This document shows positions 43,048 through 51,967 of a stretch of 64,000 nt of DNA, piece by piece. The notes under the pieces are model-generated. The model had not been told where the DNA came from. It did no database searches and was given only the letters and a program-made list of their open reading frames with translations. Positions within the stretch are counted from its first letter, which is position 1, and each line of letters begins with the position of its first letter. Both the position numbers and the translations under genes were made by a program. The stretch is from Bacteroidia bacterium (GTDB lineage Bacteria; Bacteroidota; Bacteroidia; J057). The DNA lies in assembly GCA_030430205.1 (NCBI GenBank), contig JAUIGE010000008.1, positions 62,001 through 126,000 of the forward strand, in the 5' to 3' direction.

Positions 43048-43808
43048 TGGCATATCTAGGCAACATCTCCCAAATAAGCATCGGAACATCCGACCTGGCG
43101 GCATCTTTGGATTTTTACCAAAAATTGGGTTTTCGGATTGTTGATCAGAATACCCGGCCCAATCCCTGGGCCCAGGTCACAGACGATACCATCCTGATAT
43201 TGCTCAATGAGGACAATTTGCAGTATATGGGTTTCACCTATTTCAATCTGCAAATGGCTGAAATAGTGACGAAGCTGAAAAGTAAAGGCATGCCCTTTGT
43301 TCAGGAGGTAGCGCATGAAGGAAAGCCCATGCAGGCGATCTTCAGTTCGCCATCAGGCTTTTTGATTAGCCTGATCAATTATGATAACAGCAAGATGTTT
43401 CAGCCTTCAGGAAAGACGCTGGCCGATGTGCCAGAAAGTGAATGGAACGATGCGCCTGCTCCGAATCCCCATTTGGGGATCTTTGGAGAACTGGCTGTGC
43501 CTGTAAAGGATTTGGATGAAGAGATTGCTTTTTGGGAAATGATCGGGTTTGAAGTCCGCAAATTTGGCGGGCCTTACCCCTGGGCTATCGGAAAAGATGG
43601 CCAAAACATCATTGGCCTTCATCAAACGGATGAATTTGATACTTCCGCGATCACCTTCTTTGCCAAAGACATGGCTAACAAGATTGCTGTATTAAAAGAG
43701 GCAGGTCTGGACAGCTTTGAAGCTTTTGGTGGAACTGGCGGTAATAATGACGCCAACCAGGTGGTACATTCACCTGAAGGGCAACGTTTCTTTCTGTTTT
43801 CTTTCTAG
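43047..43808 (+). CDS. VOC family protein with two tandem domains
   Basis: The 253-aa protein has two VOC modules. The first (residues about 1-115) starts ISQISIGTSDLAASLDFYQKLGF; the second (about 140-253) starts FGELAVPVKDLDEEIAFWEMIGF and ends NQVVHSPEGQRFFLF. Substrate and metal dependence are not readable. The ATG overlaps the upstream 8-bp array, and no Shine-Dalgarno-like sequence is seen. It probably forms one unit with the preceding VOC gene. Confidence 0.88.
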   Translation: MAYLGNISQISIGTSDLAASLDFYQKLGFRIVDQNTRPNPWAQVTDDTILILLNEDNLQYMGFTYFNLQMAEIVTKLKSKGMPFVQEVAHEGKPMQAIFSSPSGFLISLINYDNSKMFQPSGKTLADVPESEWNDAPAPNPHLGIFGELAVPVKDLDEEIAFWEMIGFEVRKFGGPYPWAIGKDGQNIIGLHQTDEFDTSAITFFAKDMANKIAVLKEAGLDSFEAFGGTGGNNDANQVVHSPEGQRFFLFSF

Positions 43809-43864
43809 GAGTTTATAAAGGATTTACAGCAAAAGGCTAGATTTGACCTAAATCACTTTTTGCA

Positions 43865-45325
43865 TTGAATACATCATACGAACAATCGCTCAGAGAACAG
43901 TTCAAGGACTGGTCTGGAAAATCGGTACAAACATGTGTAGCTCTACCTCTATCAGGTTCCAACCGAAAATACTTTCGGCTGGCTAATGATTCGCACAGCG
44001 CGATAGGAGTATACAATCCTAATCCGCCTGAGAACCAGGCATTTATTAAACTTTCCCATCAACTGATCCGGCATGGGATACAAGCACCTCAGGTGTACCG
44101 GGAAGACATGAGCAAACATACATATCTACAGGAGGACCTAGGTACAGAAAGCCTTTTTGATCGGGTGATCAAAGAAAGAAGGGAGGGTGGCTTTCCTTTG
44201 GATTTGTATAAAAAATCTCTCTCTCAACTCCTTCTGTTTCAGGTAGAAGCATCAAAATCCTGGGATTTTAATGATTGCTACCCGCAACGGTCTTTTGACC
44301 GGAGGGGCATAATGGGAGATCTGCAATATTTCCACTATTACTTTTTCAGGCCGGCAGAAATTCCCTATGATGAATCCCGTCTCCTGGAAGACTTTGAGGC
44401 TTTTGCTGATTATTTGCTATCAGCTCCAGCTACCTATCTTATGTTCAGAGACTTTCAGGCCCGAAATATCATGTTGATGAAGGAGGAGCCCTATTTCATT
44501 GATTTTCAGGGAGCACGGCAAGGGCCACTTCAATATGACCTTGCCTCCATCCTTTTTCAGGCGAAAGCCCAGATTTCCAATGAAACCCGGGAGGAATTAC
44601 TGGATTTTTATATAAAGGAGCTTAGCAAGCATCAGCAGGTAAATACACAAGCCTTCAAGGCTTTTTATTATGGATTTGTGTTGTTGAGGACCTTGCAGGT
44701 GCTAGGAGCTTATGGATACAGAGGTTTATTTGAAAGAAAGTCACATTTTCTCGAAAGTATACCTTATGCTTTAGCAAACCTCAATTGGCTGCTGAAGCAA
44801 GCGGGTCCCCACCAACAATTGCCCTATCTGCTGGAATGCCTACAGACATTGACCTCCCAGGCAGAGCGCTGGAAAGCTGCTGAAAAGGCAGCAGCAGACA
44901 GTCCATTGACTGTTGAGGTCAGCAGCTTCTCCTTCAAGAAAGGGTGGCCTGAGAGCCATCCCGAGCATGGAGGCGGTTTTGTTTTCGATTGCCGGGCACT
45001 TCACAATCCCGGGCGCTACGCGCCCTACAAAGCCCTCACGGGCAATGATGAGTCCGTCCAGCAATTTCTGCTCGCAGAAAGCCGGGTCGAGGAATTCCTC
45101 GAGGACATCTACCGATCTGTAGATCCAGCTGTGGAGAAATACCTCGAAAGAGGTTTTGACCATCTCTCTGTCAGCTTTGGCTGTACCGGCGGACAGCACC
45201 GCTCTGTATACTGCGCCATTCAGTTCTCTGAACATCTGCGCAAGAAGTATGGAGTGAAAGTCCATCTATCGCATAGGGAGCAGCCGCAGTTGGGGGAGAG
45301 AGGAGAGAGGCGAGATGAGAGATGA
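43865..45325 (+). CDS. AmgK-like sugar kinase fused to a RapZ C-terminal domain
   Basis: The 486-aa protein joins two domains. Residues about 1-330 are an APH-fold kinase of the AmgK type, with SGSNRKYFRL, MFRDFQARNIML (catalytic loop) and FIDFQGARQGPLQYDLASI. Residues about 345-475 match the RapZ C-terminal domain, with FVFDCRALHNPGRY, LTGNDESVQQFL and the diagnostic FGCTGGQHRSVYCAIQ. AmgK phosphorylates MurNAc/GlcNAc at C1; RapZ-C binds glucosamine-6-phosphate in enterobacteria. The start is TTG (43865), since an in-frame stop lies just upstream and no ATG is near. The last ~10 residues come from a 7-bp repeat. Confidence 0.88.
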   Translation: MNTSYEQSLREQFKDWSGKSVQTCVALPLSGSNRKYFRLANDSHSAIGVYNPNPPENQAFIKLSHQLIRHGIQAPQVYREDMSKHTYLQEDLGTESLFDRVIKERREGGFPLDLYKKSLSQLLLFQVEASKSWDFNDCYPQRSFDRRGIMGDLQYFHYYFFRPAEIPYDESRLLEDFEAFADYLLSAPATYLMFRDFQARNIMLMKEEPYFIDFQGARQGPLQYDLASILFQAKAQISNETREELLDFYIKELSKHQQVNTQAFKAFYYGFVLLRTLQVLGAYGYRGLFERKSHFLESIPYALANLNWLLKQAGPHQQLPYLLECLQTLTSQAERWKAAEKAAADSPLTVEVSSFSFKKGWPESHPEHGGGFVFDCRALHNPGRYAPYKALTGNDESVQQFLLAESRVEEFLEDIYRSVDPAVEKYLERGFDHLSVSFGCTGGQHRSVYCAIQFSEHLRKKYGVKVHLSHREQPQLGERGERRDER

Positions 45326-45326
45326 G
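45292..45326 (+). repeat. Degenerate 7-bp tandem repeat forming a C-terminus
   Basis: Five heptamers (GGGGGAG, AGAGGAG, AGAGGCG, AGATGAG, AGATGAG) encode the final residues GERGERRDER of the kinase-RapZ fusion and contain its TGA stop. It is related to the AGAGARN array at 35690. Confidence 0.7.
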
Positions 45327-45348
45327 ATTTTAAAGAGAAAGGAAGTTT

Positions 45349-46083
45349 ATGAAAGCAATGATTTTTGCGGCGGGCCTGGGAACCCGGCTACGACCCTTGA
45401 CAGACAATACCCCCAAAGCATTGGTTGAGGTAGGGGGGAAATCCCTGCTTGAACACAATATAGAAAAACTGAAGCATTTTGGATACAGTCAAATTGTAAT
45501 AAATGTACATTATTTAGGCCATAAGATTGTAGATTTTTTACGACAAAAAAATAACTTTGGCTTAGATATACAGATTTCTGATGAATCGAAGCAATTACTG
45601 GACACTGGGGGTGGACTTAAAAAAGCTGCACCTTACCTGGATGGAAAAAAATCTTTTTTAGTTTGCAATGTGGATGTAGTAAGTGATCTGGATTTTGATT
45701 TACTTCGCGCCCATCATGAAAAGGAGGGCGCTTTGGCTACACTTGCAGTCAAAAAACGAAATAGTTCGCGCTACCTTTTATTTGATAAAAACATGCAATT
45801 AGGGGGATGGAAGAACGAAAAAAGTGGCGAAAAAATAATCACACAAAATTCTGAAAATGAGCTAGATAGCTTCGCATTCAGCGGCATTCAAATGATTCAT
45901 CCCAGGATTTTTGACCTCATTGAAGAGAAGGGAATTTTTTCTACCATACCGATGTATTTAAGGCTTTCCAAAACGGAAAAAATCACGGGATTCAGACATG
46001 ATGAAGGGCTCTGGGTAGATGTTGGCAAATTTGAACATTTTAAAGAAACAGAAGATATTTTACGAAAAATAAACAAGGATTAG
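45349..46083 (+). CDS. Sugar-1-phosphate nucleotidyltransferase (MurU-like)
   Basis: The 244-aa protein has the nucleotidyltransferase signature GLGTRLRPLTDNTPKALVEV, then SDESKQLLDTGGGLKKA, VCNVDVVSDLDF and FSGIQMIHPRIF, ending in LWVDVGKFEHFKETEDIL. It lacks a C-terminal acyltransferase hexapeptide domain, as MurU does. Its place 23 nt after the AmgK-like gene suggests MurNAc-1-P or GlcNAc-1-P uridylylation in cell-wall recycling. The exact sugar is inference. Confidence 0.88.
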   Translation: MKAMIFAAGLGTRLRPLTDNTPKALVEVGGKSLLEHNIEKLKHFGYSQIVINVHYLGHKIVDFLRQKNNFGLDIQISDESKQLLDTGGGLKKAAPYLDGKKSFLVCNVDVVSDLDFDLLRAHHEKEGALATLAVKKRNSSRYLLFDKNMQLGGWKNEKSGEKIITQNSENELDSFAFSGIQMIHPRIFDLIEEKGIFSTIPMYLRLSKTEKITGFRHDEGLWVDVGKFEHFKETEDILRKINKD

Positions 46084-46204
46084 GTAATTATACGGAGGGA
46101 GTATTTGACAAAAATTAAAAAAAAAGTAACATGACCACTTTTCTCTACAAAATGTGGCATGAATTATGAAAATGTAAGGCAACACAGCACAATTATTTAT
46201 CGCC

Positions 46205-46474
46205 ATGAAAACGCTCAAATCCATCCTGCTCGAAGAAGTACACGCCACACAAATCGCTTTCCAGCTTTTGGGAAAACTGGGATCAGAAAAACTCACGCCG
46301 GAAGAACGTGAAGTAGTAAAAACACAAATGATAAAGCTCCTGCTTTTTATGGCATTTTTGGTTTTACCCTTTGGCTCTTTATTGCTTCCTTTTATTTTTC
46401 CTTCTTTCCCTAAACCTAGTTTCAACTATATGGGATGGGCCAAAAGGATCATCCCAAGCCGCGGGATTCGGTAA
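46205..46474 (+). CDS. Mini-protein with LETM1-like membrane motif (89 aa)
   Basis: The 89-aa protein has a helical N-terminus (ILLEEVHATQIAFQLLGKLG, then LTPEEREVVKTQ) and one membrane segment, MAFLVLPFGSLLLPFIFPSF. The last resembles the LETM1 family signature xPFxxxLLPxxxKxFPxxxPSxF. It is far shorter than full LETM1-like proteins (~350-400 aa). It may be a stand-alone family or a fragment. A strong terminator follows at 46518. Confidence 0.6.
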   Translation: MKTLKSILLEEVHATQIAFQLLGKLGSEKLTPEEREVVKTQMIKLLLFMAFLVLPFGSLLLPFIFPSFPKPSFNYMGWAKRIIPSRGIR

Positions 46475-46517
46475 TTTTTGCACAAAATTCAGAATTAATC
46501 GTGAAATTTGCACGAAG

Positions 46518-46549
46518 AGGAAGGATGCTTAATCATCCTTCCTTTTTTT
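46518..46549 (+). terminator. Intrinsic terminator abutting galM
   Basis: AGGAAGGATG (46518-46527) pairs perfectly with CATCCTTCCT (46534-46543) around CTTAAT and is followed by a run of T. The T tract ends 2 nt before the galM ATG at 46552. Confidence 0.92.
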
Positions 46550-46551
46550 GT

Positions 46552-47619
46552 ATGAAAGATATCCTTCGATCCCTTCATGGCATTCATAGCAGCGGCAAAG
46601 CAGTGGAAATGTTTCACCTGCAAAATGAGCAAGGCAGCAGCCTTCTCCTTAGCGCCTATGGTGCACGATGGATCAGCCTGTCAGTAGCCGATAAAAACGG
46701 CCTCAAGGAAGAAGTCATCGTCGGGCCACAGGCCCTGGCCGATCTCGAAAAAGCGGATGCTTTCTTTGGCTGCGCCGTCGGCCGATACGCCAACCGCATT
46801 GCAAATGGTAAATTTGCTTTAGGAGGAAAAAGCTTTTCCCTCGCCAAAAACCTGAACGGAAATGTCCACCTCCACGGAGGCAATAAGGGCTTTGACCAAT
46901 ATATCTGGGATGCCCATCTGCTGGAAGGAGAAGGCAAAAAGGGTGTCGCTTTCACGCTTACGAGCCCCGATGGGGATGAAGGATACCCCGGCAAACTCGA
47001 TGCCCGGGTCAGCTATTGGCTGAGTGAATCCAATGAGGTAATCATTGAGTATCAGGCTGAAAGCGATAAACCTACCGTGGTCAATCTGACCAACCATGCC
47101 TATTTCAACTTATGTGGAAACATGAAGCAGGATGTCCTGGCACATGAGCTTCAGCTTTTCGCTGACCAATTTACCGAAACCGATGATGAGCTGGTGCCGA
47201 CAGGCAGCCTTGCATCTGTAGCGGACAATCCCCTGGATTTTCGCCAGCCCAAGCGGCTGGGAGCCGATATTGCAGCCGATGATCGGCTGATTCACATGGG
47301 CAATGGATACGACCACAACTTTGTGGTCAGGCCTTCGACGGCGCCTTTGGCGCCGGTGGCTGTGGTGACAGAGCCTACTTCCGGTAGGAAGTTGGAAGTA
47401 TTTTCCACCCAGCCGGGTGTACAACTGTACACCGCCAATTGGTTTGACGGCAGTCAAATGGATGCTGCAGGGCAGCCCATTCACCCAAGGTTCGCCTTTT
47501 GCCTGGAAGCCCAGCACTTTCCTGATTCGCCTAACCATCCCCATTTTCCAACAACCACCCTCCTCCCTGGCCAAAGCTATAGCCATAAAAGCGTATACAA
47601 ATTCAGCCAAATTCCTTGA
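46552..47619 (+). CDS. galM: Aldose 1-epimerase (galactose mutarotase)
   Basis: The 355-aa protein is a GalM family member with GCAVGRYANRIANGKF, the catalytic-His region NGNVHLHGGNKGFDQ, TNHAYFNLCG with the second His, and the catalytic Glu in FAFCLEAQHFPDSPNHPHFP. It interconverts alpha and beta aldohexoses. The frame is open further upstream, but the ATG at 46552 gives the right length; the longer form would read through the terminator hairpin. Confidence 0.92.
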   Translation: MKDILRSLHGIHSSGKAVEMFHLQNEQGSSLLLSAYGARWISLSVADKNGLKEEVIVGPQALADLEKADAFFGCAVGRYANRIANGKFALGGKSFSLAKNLNGNVHLHGGNKGFDQYIWDAHLLEGEGKKGVAFTLTSPDGDEGYPGKLDARVSYWLSESNEVIIEYQAESDKPTVVNLTNHAYFNLCGNMKQDVLAHELQLFADQFTETDDELVPTGSLASVADNPLDFRQPKRLGADIAADDRLIHMGNGYDHNFVVRPSTAPLAPVAVVTEPTSGRKLEVFSTQPGVQLYTANWFDGSQMDAAGQPIHPRFAFCLEAQHFPDSPNHPHFPTTTLLPGQSYSHKSVYKFSQIP

Positions 47620-47642
47620 TGTGTAATTTTTGATTCCGGATA

Positions 47643-49700
47643 ATGATTGACAAACCCTCTTACCCCCTGACAACAGCAGAAAACAGTGTAGAGTCCTACT
47701 TTGGGAACGAAATTGCCGATCCATACCAATGGATGGAGAATCCTGAAGACCCCAGGCTGGAAGCCTGGATACAGGCCCAAAACGAATGTAGCGAACAGTA
47801 TTTATCCCAAATTCCCTTTAGAGATAAACTCAAAACCCGTTACCGAGAACTATTCAATTATCCCAAGCTTTTTGGCCTCAAAAAAGCCGGAGCCTTTTAC
47901 CTTTTTTCCCATAATGATGGCTTGCAAAACCAGGCGGTTATTTACCGACAAAAAGGCCTGGAGGGCGAAAAGGAAGTTTTCCTGGACCCCAATGCATTTT
48001 CTGAGGAAGGTACGGTTGCGCTGACGCTTTTGTCGGTTTCGGATGATGATCGCTATATCGCCTACTCATTTTCCAAAGCTGGATCTGACTGGTCAGAGAT
48101 TCGCATCAAGGAAGTAGAAAGTGGCAAAGAACTGCCTGATGTCATTGATTGGGTAAAATTTTCAAATGTCTCCTGGTACGAAGACGGATTCTTTTATACA
48201 CGCTATCCCCGGCCGGAATCCGGAAAAGAATACTCAGCTGCTACTTCCAATAGCAGTATTTTCTACCACAAGCTGGGGGATGATCCCCAGATGGATGAGC
48301 TGATTTACGCCAACCCTGCCGATCCGCATCGCTACCACAACGCCATCCTTACAGAGGATAATGCCTATCTGATTCTCTATGTGCGTTCAGGCACACATGG
48401 TTTTGAGGTGCACTTCAAAAAGATGAGTGATGCTGGCTGGGAATTTCAACCGCTATTCACAGGTTTTGAGCATAAAAGCTTTGTGCTTGATCATACCGAT
48501 GGGGCTTTTTATGTGCTGACAGATCAACTGGCACCTAATAAGCAAGTAGTTAAGATTTATGCCGATAAGCCTTCGCCTGAGGATTGGGAGATACTCATTC
48601 CCGAGCGACAGGACGCCGTGATTGAAGATATTCACCTCATCCAGGGTAAATGGATTGCCAATTACCTGAAAAAGGCTACCAATCGCCTGATTCAATTTGA
48701 TGCGGAAGGCAAAGAGGAAAAGGAAATACCGCTGCCCACTTTGGGTTCTGTTTTAATCGCCGAATCTCATAAGGATGACACAGAGCTCTTTTTCGCTTTC
48801 AGTTCATTTGTTTACCCCTCTGCGGTTTATCGCTATGTAATAGACAGTGGAAAAGAAGAAGTATTCTTTCAGCCGGAACTCGACATAGACAGAAATGCCT
48901 TTACTGTAAAACAAAAGTTTTATCCCTCCCAAGACGGCACGCCCATTTCGATGTTTATTGTACACAAAAAGGAGGTAAAACCAGATGGTAAAAACCCTAC
49001 CTATCTATACGGATATGGTGGTTTTAACATCAGCATCACGCCTGTCTTTAGCAGCAGCCATCTGCTGTTTTTGGAGCAGGGCGGCGTACTAGCCATGCCC
49101 AACCTGCGCGGAGGCGGTGAATATGGCGAAGCCTGGCATCAGGCTGGGATGCGTATGGAAAAGCAAAACGTTTTTGACGATTTCATTGCTGCGGCGGAAT
49201 ATTTGATTGCTGAGCAATATACCTCTCCCGCCAGGCTGGCCATTGCTGGTGGTTCCAATGGCGGCCTGCTGGTCGGCGCTTGTGTCAACCAAAGGCCTGA
49301 GCTGTTTGCGGTGGCCTTTCCCGCCGTAGGCGTGATGGATATGCTGCGTTACCACAAATTTACGGTGGGTTGGGGATGGATACCTGAATATGGTTCGAGT
49401 GAGGAAAGTGAAGAAATGTTTCGCTATTTGTTGGGTTATTCGCCTTTGCACAACATCCGCCCAGGCCTCCCCTACCCTGCTATCATGGTCACTACTGCCG
49501 ATCATGATGATCGCGTGGTACCAGCACATTCTTTCAAATATACCGCGGAGCTGCAGGCCAAAAGCAGCAGTGAGCGCGTTCATCTGATACGCATCGAAAC
49601 CAATGCAGGCCATGGCGCGGGAAAGCCTACGGAAAAAATCATAGAAGAAATCACGGATAAATGGGCATTTATGCTGTATGAAGTCGGCAGAGCCAAATAA
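47643..49700 (+). CDS. Prolyl oligopeptidase (S9A family)
   Basis: The 685-aa protein has an N-terminal seven-blade propeller starting YPLTTAENSVESYFGNEIADPYQWMENP and a C-terminal alpha/beta hydrolase domain. The catalytic triad is visible: Ser in AIAGGSNGGLLVG (about 538), Asp in TTADHDDRVVPAHS (about 620) and His in NAGHGAGKPT (about 656). I see no signal peptide, so it is probably cytoplasmic or periplasmic by another route. It cleaves short peptides after proline. It follows galM by 23 nt. Confidence 0.95.
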   Translation: MIDKPSYPLTTAENSVESYFGNEIADPYQWMENPEDPRLEAWIQAQNECSEQYLSQIPFRDKLKTRYRELFNYPKLFGLKKAGAFYLFSHNDGLQNQAVIYRQKGLEGEKEVFLDPNAFSEEGTVALTLLSVSDDDRYIAYSFSKAGSDWSEIRIKEVESGKELPDVIDWVKFSNVSWYEDGFFYTRYPRPESGKEYSAATSNSSIFYHKLGDDPQMDELIYANPADPHRYHNAILTEDNAYLILYVRSGTHGFEVHFKKMSDAGWEFQPLFTGFEHKSFVLDHTDGAFYVLTDQLAPNKQVVKIYADKPSPEDWEILIPERQDAVIEDIHLIQGKWIANYLKKATNRLIQFDAEGKEEKEIPLPTLGSVLIAESHKDDTELFFAFSSFVYPSAVYRYVIDSGKEEVFFQPELDIDRNAFTVKQKFYPSQDGTPISMFIVHKKEVKPDGKNPTYLYGYGGFNISITPVFSSSHLLFLEQGGVLAMPNLRGGGEYGEAWHQAGMRMEKQNVFDDFIAAAEYLIAEQYTSPARLAIAGGSNGGLLVGACVNQRPELFAVAFPAVGVMDMLRYHKFTVGWGWIPEYGSSEESEEMFRYLLGYSPLHNIRPGLPYPAIMVTTADHDDRVVPAHSFKYTAELQAKSSSERVHLIRIETNAGHGAGKPTEKIIEEITDKWAFMLYEVGRAK

Positions 49701-49859
49701 AAAATCGACACACCTCCCTTAGCATGTCGATCAATTTCAAACCTTACGGTTCAGACTTAGCACATCATCAAAGGTGCAGAAGTCTGCTATTTCCTGCAAT
49801 GCCCAAATGGGGGAAGGGCATTCCCCTAATTGGGGGAGAGTTATCTGACTCAAAATAAT

Positions 49860-49887
49860 AAAGCCGGTTGAATGAACAACCGGCTTT
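49860..49887 (-). terminator. Hairpin, possible minus-strand terminator
   Basis: AAAGCCGGTTG (49860-49870) and CAACCGGCTTT (49877-49887) form a perfect 11-bp stem with a 6-nt loop. The T-rich side (TATTATTTTG) follows it on the minus strand, so it would terminate transcription coming from the minus-strand T9SS gene. Confidence 0.5.
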
Positions 49888-50078
49888 GGAAATTATAAAA
49901 ACACACAACCTACATTACCTGCATGTAATAACATGGATAGGGCTAAAGTGTTTTTGTATTTTCAGGAAAAGTCAACTTAATCTTCGTCAAAATTTGTCAG
50001 GGATTTCTGAGTACAGGACAAAAAAATGTGGGTTAGGAATAGCGATAAAATAAATCATCAGTTTGTTTCAAGTAGTTT

Positions 50079-50232
50079 GTCATTTCGACGAGGCTTTGCG
50101 AGGAGAAATCTCCTGAACTCATTCATTAAAAGCTTGATTATCAATGACTCAGGAGATTTCTCCTCGAAGACTCCCTTCGACAAGCTCAGGGCAGGCTCCT
50201 TCGACAAGCTCAGGGCAGGCTGTCGAAATGAA
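50079..50232. repeat. Composite intergenic repeat (TCATTTCGAC type) with nested inverted repeats
   Basis: The outer arms TCATTTCGAC and GTCGAAATGA bound the element. Perfect 17-bp inner arms lie at 50100-50116 and 50149-50165 (GAGGAGAAATCTCCTGA and its complement). Two tandem 24-bp copies containing CTTCGACAAGCTCAGGGC lie at 50174-50197 and 50198-50221. Such GTCATTTCGA elements are common between genes in Bacteroidota. Confidence 0.8.
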
Positions 50233-50293
50233 ACCTCCTGGCGAAAAATGAAACTGAAAGTTTATTTCGTCACCGTTCCTAATACAGAAGTTT

Positions 50294-51967
50294 TTAGGGT
50301 TGTTTTAACAGTTTATAGGCAACTAGTTGATGCTTAGTCTTGAGTACAAGAATATAAAGGGCGGGGCTTAATTCAGGAACTGATATAGGAATTTGAGTCG
50401 GAGATGTAGGTGTTTGAATAGATGACTCCCAGACCAAACGTCCCTGAAGATCATATAAGGTAAGCTGAAGAGGAGTATCAAATTTTCCACGTAGGAATAA
50501 GCTATCCACGAAAGGGTTAGGAAAAACCTTCCATTCTATAGGAATAAGGTCTGGTGGGATTACTGGCTTAAGAAAACTGTCTCTGCTCATGCGACCCACC
50601 CAAAGCTCCAATCTACAGCAGAGACTACTTGATACCACTAAAGAATCAATTAGAGTAGAATAATCATAAAAGCCTCCTGCTACATAAATATTGCCATTAG
50701 AAGTATGGGCAATCCCTAACCCATCATCTTGTGCTGGGCTGGGCAACGATTTTCCCCACACGAGCTTACCTGTCGAATCATGGCGGAGAACTACCGTTTC
50801 GCTTATCCCATTTCTGCTAACCCAAATAGTTGTATCATCAAAATAAATACTTGATGATAAGGTTCCACATACATATAACTGGTTATTCAACGTTGTACTT
50901 TGGGAAATGCTCAGTTGGCCAGGATAGGCTTTTAACCATTTTGATTTTCCTTTAAAATTGATTCCTAAGTTAAAGTATCTATATTCACGAGACCTATATA
51001 TAGATTCTCCCCAAACTATTTTTCCTCTTAAATATCCTACTCCCATAAGCATATTTTTTCCTACTACTTCAATTTCTTTTAAAGAAAAAGAGGATAAATT
51101 TGAATCTTCAATAAAGTATTCTCCCCAAAGGGAACGTCCATTTTCGTCTAATCCAACTATAAATTCCAATGGTTTAGATTCATACGTTATCATTAAGGTG
51201 TCAATCAATAGTGTATCAATCGACCTTCCACTAATAAAAACCTTTTCATCCTCACTTACTGCGATAGATGATATTAAAGAACTTTTGTTCCCAATAATCC
51301 CAAAGGTTTTGGACCAAATGACCTGCCCATCAGCATCTAATTTTACCAAATAAGTATCTTCTCTATTTGAATTTCGCCATATACGAGACTCACCAAATTC
51401 CAAAAAAATTTCAGAAAGGGTTCCCGAAACATATAACTCATTATTTTTGAGTTTTATATCAAACACATGAGAAGTACCAGGATGAATCACCCATTGTACT
51501 TCACCATCTGTATTTAACTTAGCAATAAAGCAATCAGGGGCACCATATAGATAAAAGTTGGGGTCGTTGGCATGGAGAACCTCTGTTCCAATCCTGATGG
51601 AATCACTAAATTTTCCTGAAAGGTAAATATCTCCTTCTGGGCTAACTTCCATTTCAGCGTCTTCATCTGTCCATCTTCCGCCAAAAGCTTTAGCCCATAC
51701 TACATTTCCTAAAGAATCATATTTTGCTAAAAATATATCTGTTGTATCTTCAATTTGGGAGAACAAACAGTGGGTGTCGAAGCAAATAAAGTCTTTAAAT
51801 TCCCCACACACATACACATTCCCTTCATCGTCTGCGCCCATATCTGTAAGGTAGTCATCTTCCCATCCCCCAAAACTCTTCGCCCATTCAAAGCCAGGTG
51901 GCTGAATCTGAGCTTGTAGATTCACCCAGGTAAACAAAAGAAATAGGAGCGAGTAATTTTTTGGCAT
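50294..51967 (-). CDS. Secreted beta-propeller protein with T9SS type A sorting domain
   Basis: From the ATG at 51967 the protein is 557 aa with a signal peptide (MPKNYSLLFLLFTWVNLQAQ). The body consists of SBBP-like repeats (FEWAKSFGGWEDDYLTDMGADDEGNVYVCGEF and many GxVxWxKxFG...) forming propeller blades. The last ~85 residues are a Por secretion tail: WKVFPNPFVDSLFL, then LTLYDLQGRLVWES and LSPALYILVLKTKHQLVAYKLLKQ. An upstream in-frame ATG at 52015 would bury the signal peptide. The protein is exported through the T9SS and attached or released at the surface; the ligand is unknown. Confidence 0.88.
   Translation of the reverse strand: MPKNYSLLFLLFTWVNLQAQIQPPGFEWAKSFGGWEDDYLTDMGADDEGNVYVCGEFKDFICFDTHCLFSQIEDTTDIFLAKYDSLGNVVWAKAFGGRWTDEDAEMEVSPEGDIYLSGKFSDSIRIGTEVLHANDPNFYLYGAPDCFIAKLNTDGEVQWVIHPGTSHVFDIKLKNNELYVSGTLSEIFLEFGESRIWRNSNREDTYLVKLDADGQVIWSKTFGIIGNKSSLISSIAVSEDEKVFISGRSIDTLLIDTLMITYESKPLEFIVGLDENGRSLWGEYFIEDSNLSSFSLKEIEVVGKNMLMGVGYLRGKIVWGESIYRSREYRYFNLGINFKGKSKWLKAYPGQLSISQSTTLNNQLYVCGTLSSSIYFDDTTIWVSRNGISETVVLRHDSTGKLVWGKSLPSPAQDDGLGIAHTSNGNIYVAGGFYDYSTLIDSLVVSSSLCCRLELWVGRMSRDSFLKPVIPPDLIPIEWKVFPNPFVDSLFLRGKFDTPLQLTLYDLQGRLVWESSIQTPTSPTQIPISVPELSPALYILVLKTKHQLVAYKLLKQP

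Larger units (their letters stand above)
49701..50293. other. Noncoding repeat-bearing region
   Basis: This 593-nt stretch carries no gene that I can support. It holds hairpins (49799-49823 with ATGCCC/GGGCAT arms, and 49860-49887), a lone AGTACAGGACAAAAA end sequence at 50010, and a composite inverted and tandem repeat at 50079-50232. An open frame across the last part is built from repeat sequence only. Confidence 0.7.

Noticed and set aside
50026-50337. 103-codon plus-strand frame with FDKLRAGSFDKLRAG
   Set aside because: Typical translation of the CTTCGACAAGCTCAGGG repeat, not a gene.
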